Assembly (NCBI RefSeq): GCF_000725125.1
Contig: NZ_JFCB01000007.1
Coordinates: 124,001-188,000, forward strand
Source: Streptomyces toyocaensis
GTDB taxonomy: Bacteria; Actinomycetota; Actinomycetes; Streptomycetales; Streptomycetaceae
Direction: 5' to 3'
DNA: 64,000 bases
Shown here: positions 54,279-63,029 of the stretch, one piece after another
Layout: each line of letters opens with the position of its first letter
Numbering within the stretch: position 1 is the stretch's first letter
Position numbers and translations under genes: made by a program
Notes under the pieces: model-generated
Databases searched by the model: none
Told to the model about the DNA's origin: nothing
Seen by the model: the letters and a program-made list of their open reading frames with translations, nothing else

Positions 54279-54917
54279 TCAGCGCAACGCCTCTGCGACC
54301 TCACGCGCCGCGTCCATGACCCTCGTCCCGACCCGCTCGGGCACGACGTCCGCCAGCATGACGACCCCTACGCTGCCCTCGACGCCCGTCACCCCCAGCA
54401 GCGGCGCGGCCGCCCCGCAGGCCCCCGCCTCCAGCTCTCCGCGCGTCAGCGTGTAGCCCGGTTCCCCGGCCCCCTGCCGGGCGGACAGGATCGCCTTTCC
54501 CGCGGCCCCCCGGTCCAGCGGATGCCGGAACCCGGCCCGGTACGCCACGTGGTAATCCGTCCACGACGGCTCCACGACGGCCACGGCCAGTGCCTCCGCC
54601 CCGTCCACCAGCGTCAGGTGCGCGGTCGCGCCGATGTCCTCCGCGAGCGACCGCAGCGCCGGCATGGCCGCTTCCCGCACCAGGGGATGCACCTGCCGTC
54701 CCAGCCTGAGGACACCCAGCCCGACCCGGGCCCGTCCGCCCAGATCGCGGCGTACGAGGGCGTGCTGTTCCAGCGTGGCGAGCAACCGGTACACGACGGT
54801 CCGGTTCACGCCCAGTTTGTGGGACAGCTCGGTGACGGTCAGCCCGTGGTCCGTGTCGGCGAGCAGCTTGAGGACACGTAGTCCCCTGTCGAGCGTCTGA
54901 GAGGTCTCCGCGGTCAC
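54279..54917 (-). CDS. IclR family transcriptional regulator
   Basis: A 212-aa IclR regulator. The N-terminal winged helix-turn-helix is TLDRGLRVLKLLADTDHGLTVTELSHKLGVNRTVVYRLLATLEQHALVRR; the C-terminal effector domain contains AMPALRSLAEDIGATAHLTLVDGAEALAVAVVEP and RHPLDRGAAGKAILSA. The target and ligand are unknown. The GTG at 54917 was chosen because AAGGAG lies eight bases upstream; the frame opens three codons earlier. Confidence 0.9.
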   Translation of the reverse strand: MTAETSQTLDRGLRVLKLLADTDHGLTVTELSHKLGVNRTVVYRLLATLEQHALVRRDLGGRARVGLGVLRLGRQVHPLVREAAMPALRSLAEDIGATAHLTLVDGAEALAVAVVEPSWTDYHVAYRAGFRHPLDRGAAGKAILSARQGAGEPGYTLTRGELEAGACGAAAPLLGVTGVEGSVGVVMLADVVPERVGTRVMDAAREVAEALR

Positions 54918-55193
54918 GACGCCCACTCCTTAGTGGTGAGGTCGGCGGCCCTCTCGCGGCGGATGCGTCACCGAGTCCCGTCGGTCACGCGCTTCAGAGG
55001 CCGCCGATCGGCCGGCGGCCCGGCAGTGTCCCGGGCACAGTCGCTTCACGGCTGCGCTCCGCGGCGGCGCTGCCACGGGGCGTGTGCGTAGCGGGGACAG
55101 TAGCGAGCCGGTTCGGTGAGCGGAAGGCTCCGTCCAGAATCCGGGCACTCTCCCGGCGAAGTGGTTCCGTTTGTCCCCATACGCACACCGCGG

Positions 55194-57035
55194 TCACCGC
55201 ATGCGCGTGGCCCACTCCTGCACCTTCTCGATCCGCTGGCGCAGCTGTCCCGCCGTGGCCTCCGCCGAGGGCGGGCCGCCGCAGACCCGGCGCAGCTCGG
55301 TGTGGATGACGCCGTGCGGTTTGCCGCTCTGGTGGACGTACGCGCCGACCAGGCTGTTGAGCCGCTTGCGCAGCTCCATCATCTCCTTGTGGGAGACCAC
55401 CGGCCGCCGCTCGGCGGGCAGCTCCAGCAGGTCGGCCTCCTCGGCCGGCTTCTTCCGGCTGTGCGCGATCTGCCGGGCCTGCCGCTTCTGCAGCAGCAGC
55501 TGCACCTGGTCGGGTTCGAGGAGTCCGGGGATGCCGAGGTAGTCCTGCTCCTCCTCGCTTCCGGGGTGGGCCTGCATGCCGAAATCGGCCCCGTTGTACG
55601 TCACCCGGTCGAAGACGGCGTCGGACTCCAGCGCCTCGAAGGGCAGCATGTCCTGCTCACCGGTGTCCTCGTCCTGCTCCCGGTTCGCCTCCTCCATCTC
55701 CTTCTCGGACTCGGCGTACGGGTCCTCCTCGCCCTCCTTCTTGGGCTTGTCGAGGACGTGGTCGCGCTCGCGCTCCATCTCGTTCGCGAAACCGAGCAGG
55801 TCCGGGATGGTCGGCAGGAACACGGACGCGGTCTCGCCGCGCCGCCGCGACCGTACGAAACGGCCCACGGCCTGGGCGAAGAACAGCGGGGTGGAGATGG
55901 TGGTGGCGTACACGCCGACCGCGAGGCGCGGTACGTCGACGCCCTCGGACACCATGCGGACGGCGACCATCCAGCGGTCGTCGCTGCCACTGAACTCGTC
56001 GATCCGCTTGGACGCGCCGGTGTCGTCGGACAGCACGAGGGTGGCCTTGTGACCGGTGATGTCGCGGATCAGCTTGGCGTAGGCGCGGGCGGACTCCTGG
56101 TCGGAGGCGATGACGAGGGCGCCGGCGTCCGGGATCGCCTTGCGGACCTCGGTGAGCCGCTGGTCGGCGGCGCGCAGCACGGCCGGCATCCACTCGCCGC
56201 GCGGGTCGAGCGCGGTGCGCCAGGCCTGGCTGACGGCGTCCTTGGTCATGGGCTCGCCGAGGCGGGCGGCGATCTCGTCGCCGGCCTTGGTGCGCCAGCG
56301 CATGTTGCCGCTGTACGACATGAAGATCACGGGACGGACGACGTGGTCGGCGAGGGCGGACCCGTACCCGTAGGTGTAGTCGGCGGACGACCGCCGGATG
56401 CCGTCGTCGCCCTCTTCGTACGTCACGAACGGGATGGGGTTGGTGTCGGACCGGAACGGCGTACCGGTCAGCGCGAGCCGTCGCGTGGCCGGTTCGAACG
56501 CCTCCAGGCAGGCCTCGCCCCAGGACTTGGAGTCACCGGCGTGGTGGATCTCGTCGAGGATGACGAGGGTCTTGCGCTGCTCGACGCGGTTGCGGTGCAG
56601 CATGGGGCGCACGCCGACACCGGCGTACGTCACGGCGACTCCGTCGTACTCCTTGCCGAGCGGGCCCGCGCTGTACTCCGGGTCGAGCTTGATGCCTATC
56701 CGCGCGGCGGCCTCCGCCCACTGCTTCTTCAGGTGCTCGGTGGGCGCGACGACCGTCACCTGCTGCACGACGTGGTGGTGCAGCAGCCAGGACGCCAGCG
56801 TCAGCGCGAAGGTCGTCTTGCCGGCGCCGGGCGTGGCCACCGCCAGGAAGTCACGGGGCTGGGCCTGGATGTACTTGTCCATCGCCCCCTGCTGCCAGGC
56901 GCGCAGCTTGCCGGCGGTGCCCCAGGGGGCACGTCCGGGAAACGCCGGGGACAGGTGGTGCGAGTGGGACGCGGTGCCGGCGGTGGTAGTCACGATCTCC
57001 GTCGGGGGTAGCTCGGGTACGGCGCATCGGCGCAT
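55194..57035 (-). CDS. DEAD/DEAH-box helicase (SF2)
   Basis: A 613-aa superfamily 2 ATPase. Motif I is ATPGAGKT, motif II DEIHH (TLVILDEIHHAGDSKSWG), motif III LTGTPFRSD, motif VI QAVGRFVRSR. The C-terminal third is charged (EGEEDPYAESEKEMEEANREQDEDTGEQ) with a terminal helical region (QLRQRIEKVQEWATRMR). The family is conserved in Streptomyces and acts on nucleic acid, substrate unknown. A GTG 14 codons inside the frame, with GGAG upstream, is a likely alternative start. Confidence 0.92.
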   Translation of the reverse strand: MRRCAVPELPPTEIVTTTAGTASHSHHLSPAFPGRAPWGTAGKLRAWQQGAMDKYIQAQPRDFLAVATPGAGKTTFALTLASWLLHHHVVQQVTVVAPTEHLKKQWAEAAARIGIKLDPEYSAGPLGKEYDGVAVTYAGVGVRPMLHRNRVEQRKTLVILDEIHHAGDSKSWGEACLEAFEPATRRLALTGTPFRSDTNPIPFVTYEEGDDGIRRSSADYTYGYGSALADHVVRPVIFMSYSGNMRWRTKAGDEIAARLGEPMTKDAVSQAWRTALDPRGEWMPAVLRAADQRLTEVRKAIPDAGALVIASDQESARAYAKLIRDITGHKATLVLSDDTGASKRIDEFSGSDDRWMVAVRMVSEGVDVPRLAVGVYATTISTPLFFAQAVGRFVRSRRRGETASVFLPTIPDLLGFANEMERERDHVLDKPKKEGEEDPYAESEKEMEEANREQDEDTGEQDMLPFEALESDAVFDRVTYNGADFGMQAHPGSEEEQDYLGIPGLLEPDQVQLLLQKRQARQIAHSRKKPAEEADLLELPAERRPVVSHKEMMELRKRLNSLVGAYVHQSGKPHGVIHTELRRVCGGPPSAEATAGQLRQRIEKVQEWATRMR

Positions 57036-57120
57036 GACGACCGGGCCACCCTACCGAGGGCCCGGTACCGTCAACGCCGGCACCGGGCCACGCCACCCGG
57101 GGGTGGGACCGAGGTCACAA

Positions 57121-57489
57121 TCAGCGCGCGAAGCCCGGCAACCGGGACGCGATCTTGGGGACGTCCAGCGCGCCCTGACAGACATCCAGCACGAAGCGCT
57201 CTGCCTCGTCCACGTCGAAGTCCGTGTCCAGTGGATGTCCGTTCACATGGAGGAAGACCCAGGTCCCGTACCAGGCGAGAGGCTTGTTCCCGTCAACGAG
57301 CGCGGGATTGCGAGCGAGGGACTCCATGAGCGCCGCGGCCTTGTGCCACACGTCCGGATACGCGTCCTGCCCGAACACGCTCGACTGAGGCCGTGCCAGC
57401 GCCGAGTCCAACAGCCCGTAATCGCGTACCTCGTCCGCCCCGAGCCGCTTCGCGAGGTTCAGCAGCTCGGGCAACGTGAGGTAGTGCAT
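57121..57489 (-). CDS. Fic/Doc-type toxin homologue with altered motif
   Basis: A 122-aa Doc-like protein. The fold is recognisable in LTLPELLNLAKRLGADEVRDYGLLDSALARPQSSVFGQDAYPDVWHKAAALM. The Fic loop of Doc-type toxins is (H)xxxxDGN(K)R; here it reads NPALVDGNKPLAW, with Pro62 at the catalytic His position and Pro70 at the Arg position. Such a change probably abolishes kinase or AMP transfer activity. It overlaps the antitoxin gene (TGATG). It may be an inactivated toxin or a changed enzyme. Confidence 0.85.
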   Translation of the reverse strand: MHYLTLPELLNLAKRLGADEVRDYGLLDSALARPQSSVFGQDAYPDVWHKAAALMESLARNPALVDGNKPLAWYGTWVFLHVNGHPLDTDFDVDEAERFVLDVCQGALDVPKIASRLPGFAR

Positions 57490-57686
57490 CAGGCGAGCCT
57501 CCGGTTCAGCTCCGCACTGGCCTTCAGCACATGGTCGGCCGCCTCGTTGAACAGACGCGAATGTTCGTTTACGGCCGAGATCACGGCATCGTGGGCGAAG
57601 GCCTGCATGCTGCGCCCTTCCGCTGCGGCGCGCTCACGCAGGGCGTCGAGCTCTTCCTCGGTAAACCGCAGGTTCAGTCCAGCCAT
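57489..57686 (-). CDS. ribbon-helix-helix antitoxin (Phd/CopG-like partner)
   Basis: A 65-aa protein directly upstream of the Fic/Doc gene: MAGLNLRFTEEELDALRERA and MQAFAHDAVISAVNEHSRLFNEA. The beta strand then two helices fit an RHH (MetJ/Arc) DNA-binding fold typical of antitoxins that neutralise Doc-type toxins and repress the operon. Its stop codon overlaps the toxin start codon (TGATG). ATG chosen at MAGLNLRFTEEE. Confidence 0.8.
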   Translation of the reverse strand: MAGLNLRFTEEELDALRERAAAEGRSMQAFAHDAVISAVNEHSRLFNEAADHVLKASAELNRRLA

Positions 57687-57719
57687 GACGTCGACGGTAC
57701 TACGTGGTACCACGCGGTG

Positions 57720-59180
57720 TCATGTCGTTGCGGGACGCACCCGCGCAGCCACCCACGCCCCCGCCAGGGCCACCGCCGCCATGGGCAGGAAGACCGCGAC
57801 GAAGGCGGCCGGGTGGGAGGCCGTGGCCTGGGTGGCCGCGTGGCTGACCGTGCCGCCGCCGAGGGCCGCGAAGGCGGCGCCGCCCGCGGCGAGGAGGAGG
57901 ACGTTGGAGAGGCCGTCGGAGATCTGGAGGGCGGCGGAGTTGGTGCCGGCCTCCGAGGGGGCGGAGAGCTGGAGCAGCAGAACGCTGGTGGAGGAGATCA
58001 CCAGGCCCATGCCGAAGCAGCCGAAGGCCCAGGCGGCCGCGACCGTCCAGGCGGGCACCGCGTCGATCAGCACACTGGGCGCCGCGGCGATGGCCGCCGC
58101 CACCAGCACCATCCCGAGGGTCATCAGCCGCTCCCGGTACGGCTCCAGCCGGGGCCGGGACTGCACCCAGGAGCCCAGCGCCCAGGTGCCGCCGCCCGCC
58201 GCGAGCGAGAAGCCGGCGAGGGTCGGGCTGAGGCCGCGCTGGGTGACCAGCATCAGCGGGACGAAGGACTCCGCCGCGATGAAGGAGCCGGCGGCCACAC
58301 CGCGCAGCAGGACCACCGAGGGCAGGCCGCGCGCCGCGCGGTACGTGCCGCGCGGGAGCAGGCCCAGCACCGCCGGGACGAGCAGCGCCAGGCCCAGCGC
58401 ACCCGGCAGCAGCGACGCCCAGCGCAGGTCCTGGGCGGCGTACTGCAGGAACCCGGCGCCGAAGGAGATGGCCAGGGCCAGCTTGATGCGGCGGCGGTCG
58501 GCGGAGGCCGCGGCGCCGGTGTCCTCGTTCACCGGGCCGGACGCCAGCCGGCGTATCTGCGGCAGCGCCAGGGCCAGCGGGAACACCACGAGCACCGGTA
58601 TGCCGAGGAACACCCAGCGCCAGCCGACGTGCTCCGTCACCGCGCCGGACGCGAGCGGGCCGACGATCGACGGCACCACCCAGCTCGCCGCGAACGCCGC
58701 CATGATCGCCGGCCGCAGCCTCTCGGGATAGGCCCGCCCGACGATGACGTACAGCGCGACGATCACCAGTCCGCCGCCGAACCCCTGCACGGCCCGCCCC
58801 AGGATGAACAGCCACATCGCACCGGCCGTCCCGGCGAGCAGCAGTCCGGCCGCGAAGGAGGCGATGCCCCAGGTGAGCGGCCCGAGCGGGCCCCGCCGGT
58901 CCGACCACTGGCCGGACAGCACCATCCCGAACAGGCTGGTCGTGAAGTACCCCGAGAACGCGAACGCGTACAGCGACACCCCGTCCAGCTCCCGCGCCGC
59001 CACCGGCATCGCCGTGCCGACGGCCGTCGCCTCGAAGGCGATCAGCAGCACCACGGAGACGACCCCGATGCTCAGCGCCCGGTAGGGGCGGCTGAGCACG
59101 GTCTCGTCGGGGTCGGCGGCCGTGGCGAGGGCGTCGGCGGGCACGGCGACACCGGTGTCGCGCGGGTTCGGGGCGGTCAT
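57720..59180 (-). CDS. MFS transporter (drug exporter-like)
   Basis: A 486-aa membrane protein with 12-14 helices. The MFS motifs are present: SGQWSDRRGPLG between helices 2 and 3, GRAVQGFGGGLVIVALYVIVGRAYPE in helix 4-5, SWVVPSIVGPLASGAVTEHVGWRWVFLGIPVLV, which is typical of DHA2-type exporters. The C-terminal half ends AAFVAVFLPMAAVALAGAWVAARV. Substrate unknown. The ATG gives MTAPNPRDTG; an in-frame GTG lies seven codons upstream. Confidence 0.9.
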   Translation of the reverse strand: MTAPNPRDTGVAVPADALATAADPDETVLSRPYRALSIGVVSVVLLIAFEATAVGTAMPVAARELDGVSLYAFAFSGYFTTSLFGMVLSGQWSDRRGPLGPLTWGIASFAAGLLLAGTAGAMWLFILGRAVQGFGGGLVIVALYVIVGRAYPERLRPAIMAAFAASWVVPSIVGPLASGAVTEHVGWRWVFLGIPVLVVFPLALALPQIRRLASGPVNEDTGAAASADRRRIKLALAISFGAGFLQYAAQDLRWASLLPGALGLALLVPAVLGLLPRGTYRAARGLPSVVLLRGVAAGSFIAAESFVPLMLVTQRGLSPTLAGFSLAAGGGTWALGSWVQSRPRLEPYRERLMTLGMVLVAAAIAAAPSVLIDAVPAWTVAAAWAFGCFGMGLVISSTSVLLLQLSAPSEAGTNSAALQISDGLSNVLLLAAGGAAFAALGGGTVSHAATQATASHPAAFVAVFLPMAAVALAGAWVAARVRPATT

Positions 59181-59297
59181 GACCGCCAGGGTAAGGTCCA
59201 CGCCGCTGTTTGACCCCTGTCGGGGGTCGGTACCGGCACCGGGACCTTGGTCGTAGGTCCCCGGCGCCCCACGGGCCTCGCCCGCGCCGCGGGTGCG

Positions 59298-60479
59298 CTA
59301 GAGCACGCCGCCCGCCTCGTCCTGGAACAGCTCCGTCCAGTAGTGCCAGTCCGCGTCCGTGGTCGTGCCCGTGGGGTCGATGGAGGACAGGACCTGGATC
59401 ATCGTCAGGGCCAGCTGGTCGTAGGCCTCGGTGGTCAGCGCGTGACCCGACTCCTCGTCGAGGGAGCGCTCCCGGTGCAGCAGCCAGAGCGTGAAGGCGA
59501 GCGTGGAGATGTCCGTGTTCAGGGGATGGAGCACGGCGTCCGGTTCGTTCCAGCTGAGGACCGCGCCCGTGGTTCCGTCGACGACCAGGCTGTGGTCGTC
59601 GACCAGGTGGCCGAGGCGTATCAGGTGCTCCGCGCGGGCGGGGAGGCGGCCGTCGGGGAGCGCGCTGCGGCAGTCGTCGGCGTGGTACTCCGTGAGCGTG
59701 CGCAGCGGCAGGTCCGTGTCCAGGGCGAAGAGGAAGCCGTCCTCGGGAAGGCCCGTCCCGCACAGGAAGCGCCGGGTCGGCTCGTGCGTGAGCGTCGCGG
59801 GGAAGTCGACCTCCTCGAACCGGACCACGCCGCCCCGGCCGAACTCGTCGTCGAGGAGGCGGACGGGGAGGTCCAGGGCCAGGCCCGAGGCCGTGCCGGG
59901 GCCCGCCACCAGGGCCAGCGGGCGGATCAGCGCGGCCATCCGCCAGAACGGCGCCGGCTGCCCGTCCGCGCCCTCCTCGAAGACCGCCAGCAGCTGACGG
60001 GAGGCCTCCGCGACCGCCTTGGTCCCGTACCGGCCGGCGTAGGCGGCGAACTGGCCGCGCAGGCCGGCCAGTTCGTCCGTCGCCGCGGCGAAGCGCACCA
60101 GCGTCGGCAGGGACGGGGCCAGCGGACGGCGGTCCATCAGCTCCGGGCGGTCGTGGAAGAAGTACGCCGTGGAGACCTCACCGGTCGTGCCGTCGAGCAG
60201 CACCGACTCCGTCTCCAGGCCGGCCGGGCCCAGCAGACGGCCGATGACCAGCTGGTCCCGCAGCCCGGCCGGGAGCCGGTCGGCGGGGCCGCGCGTGGAG
60301 GCGGCCACGGTGTGCGGGACGCCCTGCCGCGCCGGCTCCGCGAAGGCGAACAGGCCGCTGTCCGCCGGGAGTCCGGGGTCCGTCAGCCAGCCGCGCGTGG
60401 AGGCGTGCGTGATGAAGGGGTCGAGGTCGGGGCCGGCGAAAGTGCTCGCCCCTGCGACAACGGTGTCGGTCCTGCTCAT
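59298..60479 (-). CDS. tandem SUKH-4 family protein
   Basis: A 393-aa cytoplasmic protein with two copies of a SUKH-4-like domain. Copy 1 (GLPADSGLFAFAEPARQG, then LETESVLLDGTTGEVSTAYFFH, then LPTLVRFAAATDEL) is followed by a second (TGLPEDGFLFALDTDLPLRTL, VDDHSLVVDGTTGAVLSWNEP, ISTLAFTLWLLHRE). SUKH proteins are often immunity proteins for polymorphic toxins. No toxin gene is adjacent, so this may be an orphan immunity protein or have another role. The ATG at MSRTDTVVAG was chosen as the start. Confidence 0.8.
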   Translation of the reverse strand: MSRTDTVVAGASTFAGPDLDPFITHASTRGWLTDPGLPADSGLFAFAEPARQGVPHTVAASTRGPADRLPAGLRDQLVIGRLLGPAGLETESVLLDGTTGEVSTAYFFHDRPELMDRRPLAPSLPTLVRFAAATDELAGLRGQFAAYAGRYGTKAVAEASRQLLAVFEEGADGQPAPFWRMAALIRPLALVAGPGTASGLALDLPVRLLDDEFGRGGVVRFEEVDFPATLTHEPTRRFLCGTGLPEDGFLFALDTDLPLRTLTEYHADDCRSALPDGRLPARAEHLIRLGHLVDDHSLVVDGTTGAVLSWNEPDAVLHPLNTDISTLAFTLWLLHRERSLDEESGHALTTEAYDQLALTMIQVLSSIDPTGTTTDADWHYWTELFQDEAGGVL

Positions 60480-60713
60480 GATTCCCCCGCGATACGTGTG
60501 CTCGGTCCCGGGCCCGCGAACACCCCGCCCCGGGCGGGACGGCGCGTGCCCTTCCGGGCCCCGGCGGCCGTCCCCACTGATCGGAACACTACGCGCCACC
60601 ACTGACAACGCCCCCGGACCGAGGGCGCGCCGGAACCGGCGCCCTCGTCCCACAAGACGCGCGGGCAACCGCTTTCGTTGCCCCGGCGCGGGAAAAACAC
60701 CCCGAAAGGGGTC

Positions 60714-63029
60714 TCAGGTGCCGGTGACCACCGCGGCCTGCGGTCGGATCGGCAGCCGGTTCACCGGGCGGCCGGTGGCGGCCCGGACCGCGGACGCGAC
60801 GGCCGCCGGCGAGGCCACCACCGGCACCGCGCTGACCGCCTTCGCGCCGAACGGCGCGACCACGTCCCGCTCCTCGACCAGCTTCACGATGTGGATGTCC
60901 GGCGCGTCCAGCGCGGTCGGCAGGGCGTAGCCGGTCAGGTCGGGGTGGCGGACCAGGCCGCGCGGTGTGCGCAGGTTCTCGGTGAGCGCGGCACCCAGCC
61001 CCTGGGTCACACCCGCCTCGATCCGGGCGGCCAGCTGCGCCGGGTTCAGCACCCGGCCCACGTCCTGGGCGACGGCCAGTTCCACGACCCGCACCGAGCC
61101 GATCTCGATGTCGACGTCGACCACCGCGCGGATCGCGCAGAAGGACATGCCGACGAAGGCGTCGCCCTGGCCTGACTCGTCCAGCGGCTCCGTCGGGTGC
61201 GGGCGGCACTGGGCGGTGGCCCACAGCTCCTTGCCCTCCATCGCCTCGGTGACGGTGGTGGACAGCACGCCGTCGTACGAGGTGATCTTGCCGTCGGTGA
61301 TCTGGAGCAGCTCGGTGGACATGCCGAACTTGTGCGCGAGCGGCTGGAGGAGCTGGGTGCGGACCATCTTGGCCGCGCGCTCCACGGCGCCGCCCGAGAC
61401 CCAGGTGTGCCGGCCGCGGCAGCCCGGTCCCGCCGGGGGCTGGTCGGTGTCCACGGGCGCCACGTGCACCTCGTCGACGCCGAGGGTCTCCTGGACGATC
61501 TGCCGGGCCAGGGTGGAGAAGCCCTGGCCGGTCTCCACGGCCGCGCACAGCACGGTCGCCACGCCGCCCTGGACCCGCACGGTGGCCGTGGACACCTCGT
61601 CCGCGCCCTCCGCGCCGAGCATGTGCACCATGCCGAGACCGTAGCCCACGCCCCGGCGCACCGCGCCCGGTTCGCCCGCGCCCTCGGGGCCGCCGGGCAG
61701 CAGCCACTCGTCCTCGGGGGTGTCCTTGGGCAACGGCGGCAGCGGGAAGTCCCTCACCGCCTGGAGGAGTTCGGCGACCGGCGCCGGGCAGGTCACGGTC
61801 TGGCCGGTGGGCAGCACGTCGCCCGTCGCCATGACGTTGCGCAGCCGCAGCTCCGCGGGGTCGACCCCGAGCTTCTTGGCCAGCTTGTCCATCTGCGCCT
61901 CGTAGGCGGCGCACACCTGCATCGCGCCCTCTCCGCGCACATGGCCGGAGGGCGGGTTGTTGGTGCGTACCGCCCAGCCCTCGATGAAGGCGTTCGGGAC
62001 GACGTACGGACCGCAGGCGAAGGCGACGGCGGCGGCCAGAGCCTCGGAGGAGGTGTCGGCGTAGGCGCCCGCGTCGAGCAGGATCTGCGCCTCGACCTTG
62101 ACCAGCCGGCCCTCGGCGTCGGCGTGGTGGCGGTAGCGCAGCAGTGTGGGGTGGCGGTGGGCATGGCCGAGGAAGGACTCCTCGCGCGTGGCGGTGAGCT
62201 TCACCGGGCAGCCGGTCCGCAGCGCGAGCAGGCCGAGGGGGAGCTGGAAGCTCTGGTCCTCGCGGTCGGCGGTGGCGCCGGGCACCCCGGTGACGACGAT
62301 CTTCACCCGGTCGGGTTCCAGGCCGAACGCGGCGGCGGCGGTGTCCCGGTCGCCGTGCGGGTCGGTGGACGCCAGGTACAGCTCGACGCCGCCGTCCGGG
62401 CGGGGCACGGCCAGCCCGGCCTCGGCCCCTATGGGGGCGGGGTCCTGACGGCCGATGCGGTACAGGCCCTCGACGACGACGTCGCCGGCCGCCTCGGGGT
62501 CGCCGTGGCGCAGCGGGATGTGCCGGATCAGGTTGCCGTCGGGGTGCAGCGGCGCGGCCTCGAACGCCTGCTCGGGGTCGGTCACCGGGTCGAGCACCTC
62601 GTACTCGACGATGACGGCGGCGGCGGCCATCCGCGCGGTGTCGGGGTGGTCGGCGGCGACGGCGGCGATGGGCTCGCCGTGGTGGCGCACGACCTCGGAG
62701 GCGAAGACCGGGCGGTCGGCCTTGCCGCGGCCGTGCACCGGGGCGCCGGGGACGTCCTCGTGCGTGACGACCGCGCGGACGCCGGGCATCTCACGCGCGT
62801 GGGTGGTGTCGATGGAGACGATGCGCGCGTGCGGGTGCGGGGAGCGCAGCACGGCCGCCCACAGCAGGCCCTCGGCCCACAGGTCGGCGGCGTAAGGGAA
62901 GGTGCCCTCGGTCTTGGCGCGGGCGTCGGCGGCCGGGAGCGAGGCGCCGAGTCCGTGCGGGAGGGGTTCCGGCTCGGGGGCGGTCCCGTCGGCCTGCGCG
63001 GCCTGCACGGTGGCTGCTTCGTTGCTCAC
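60714..63029 (-). CDS. molybdopterin-binding subunit of a xanthine dehydrogenase-family enzyme
   Basis: A 771-aa large subunit of a molybdenum hydroxylase. The N-terminal Ald_Xan_dh_C (a/b hammerhead) domain, with ARIVSIDTTHAREMPGVRAVVTHEDVPGAP, is followed by MoCo-binding domains (AGAYADTSSEALAAAVAFACGPYVVPN, VETGQGFSTLARQIVQETLG, VSGGAVERAAKMV). The catalytic glutamate region near the C-terminus, normally FGAKGVGE, reads FGAKAVSA here. It starts with GTG overlapping the FeS subunit stop by 4 bp. Substrate unknown. Confidence 0.9.
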   Translation of the reverse strand: MSNEAATVQAAQADGTAPEPEPLPHGLGASLPAADARAKTEGTFPYAADLWAEGLLWAAVLRSPHPHARIVSIDTTHAREMPGVRAVVTHEDVPGAPVHGRGKADRPVFASEVVRHHGEPIAAVAADHPDTARMAAAAVIVEYEVLDPVTDPEQAFEAAPLHPDGNLIRHIPLRHGDPEAAGDVVVEGLYRIGRQDPAPIGAEAGLAVPRPDGGVELYLASTDPHGDRDTAAAAFGLEPDRVKIVVTGVPGATADREDQSFQLPLGLLALRTGCPVKLTATREESFLGHAHRHPTLLRYRHHADAEGRLVKVEAQILLDAGAYADTSSEALAAAVAFACGPYVVPNAFIEGWAVRTNNPPSGHVRGEGAMQVCAAYEAQMDKLAKKLGVDPAELRLRNVMATGDVLPTGQTVTCPAPVAELLQAVRDFPLPPLPKDTPEDEWLLPGGPEGAGEPGAVRRGVGYGLGMVHMLGAEGADEVSTATVRVQGGVATVLCAAVETGQGFSTLARQIVQETLGVDEVHVAPVDTDQPPAGPGCRGRHTWVSGGAVERAAKMVRTQLLQPLAHKFGMSTELLQITDGKITSYDGVLSTTVTEAMEGKELWATAQCRPHPTEPLDESGQGDAFVGMSFCAIRAVVDVDIEIGSVRVVELAVAQDVGRVLNPAQLAARIEAGVTQGLGAALTENLRTPRGLVRHPDLTGYALPTALDAPDIHIVKLVEERDVVAPFGAKAVSAVPVVASPAAVASAVRAATGRPVNRLPIRPQAAVVTGT

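Noticed and set aside
54930..55193. small ORFs between IclR and the helicase
   Set aside because: No start with ribosome-binding site and no coding character; the 260-bp region looks intergenic.
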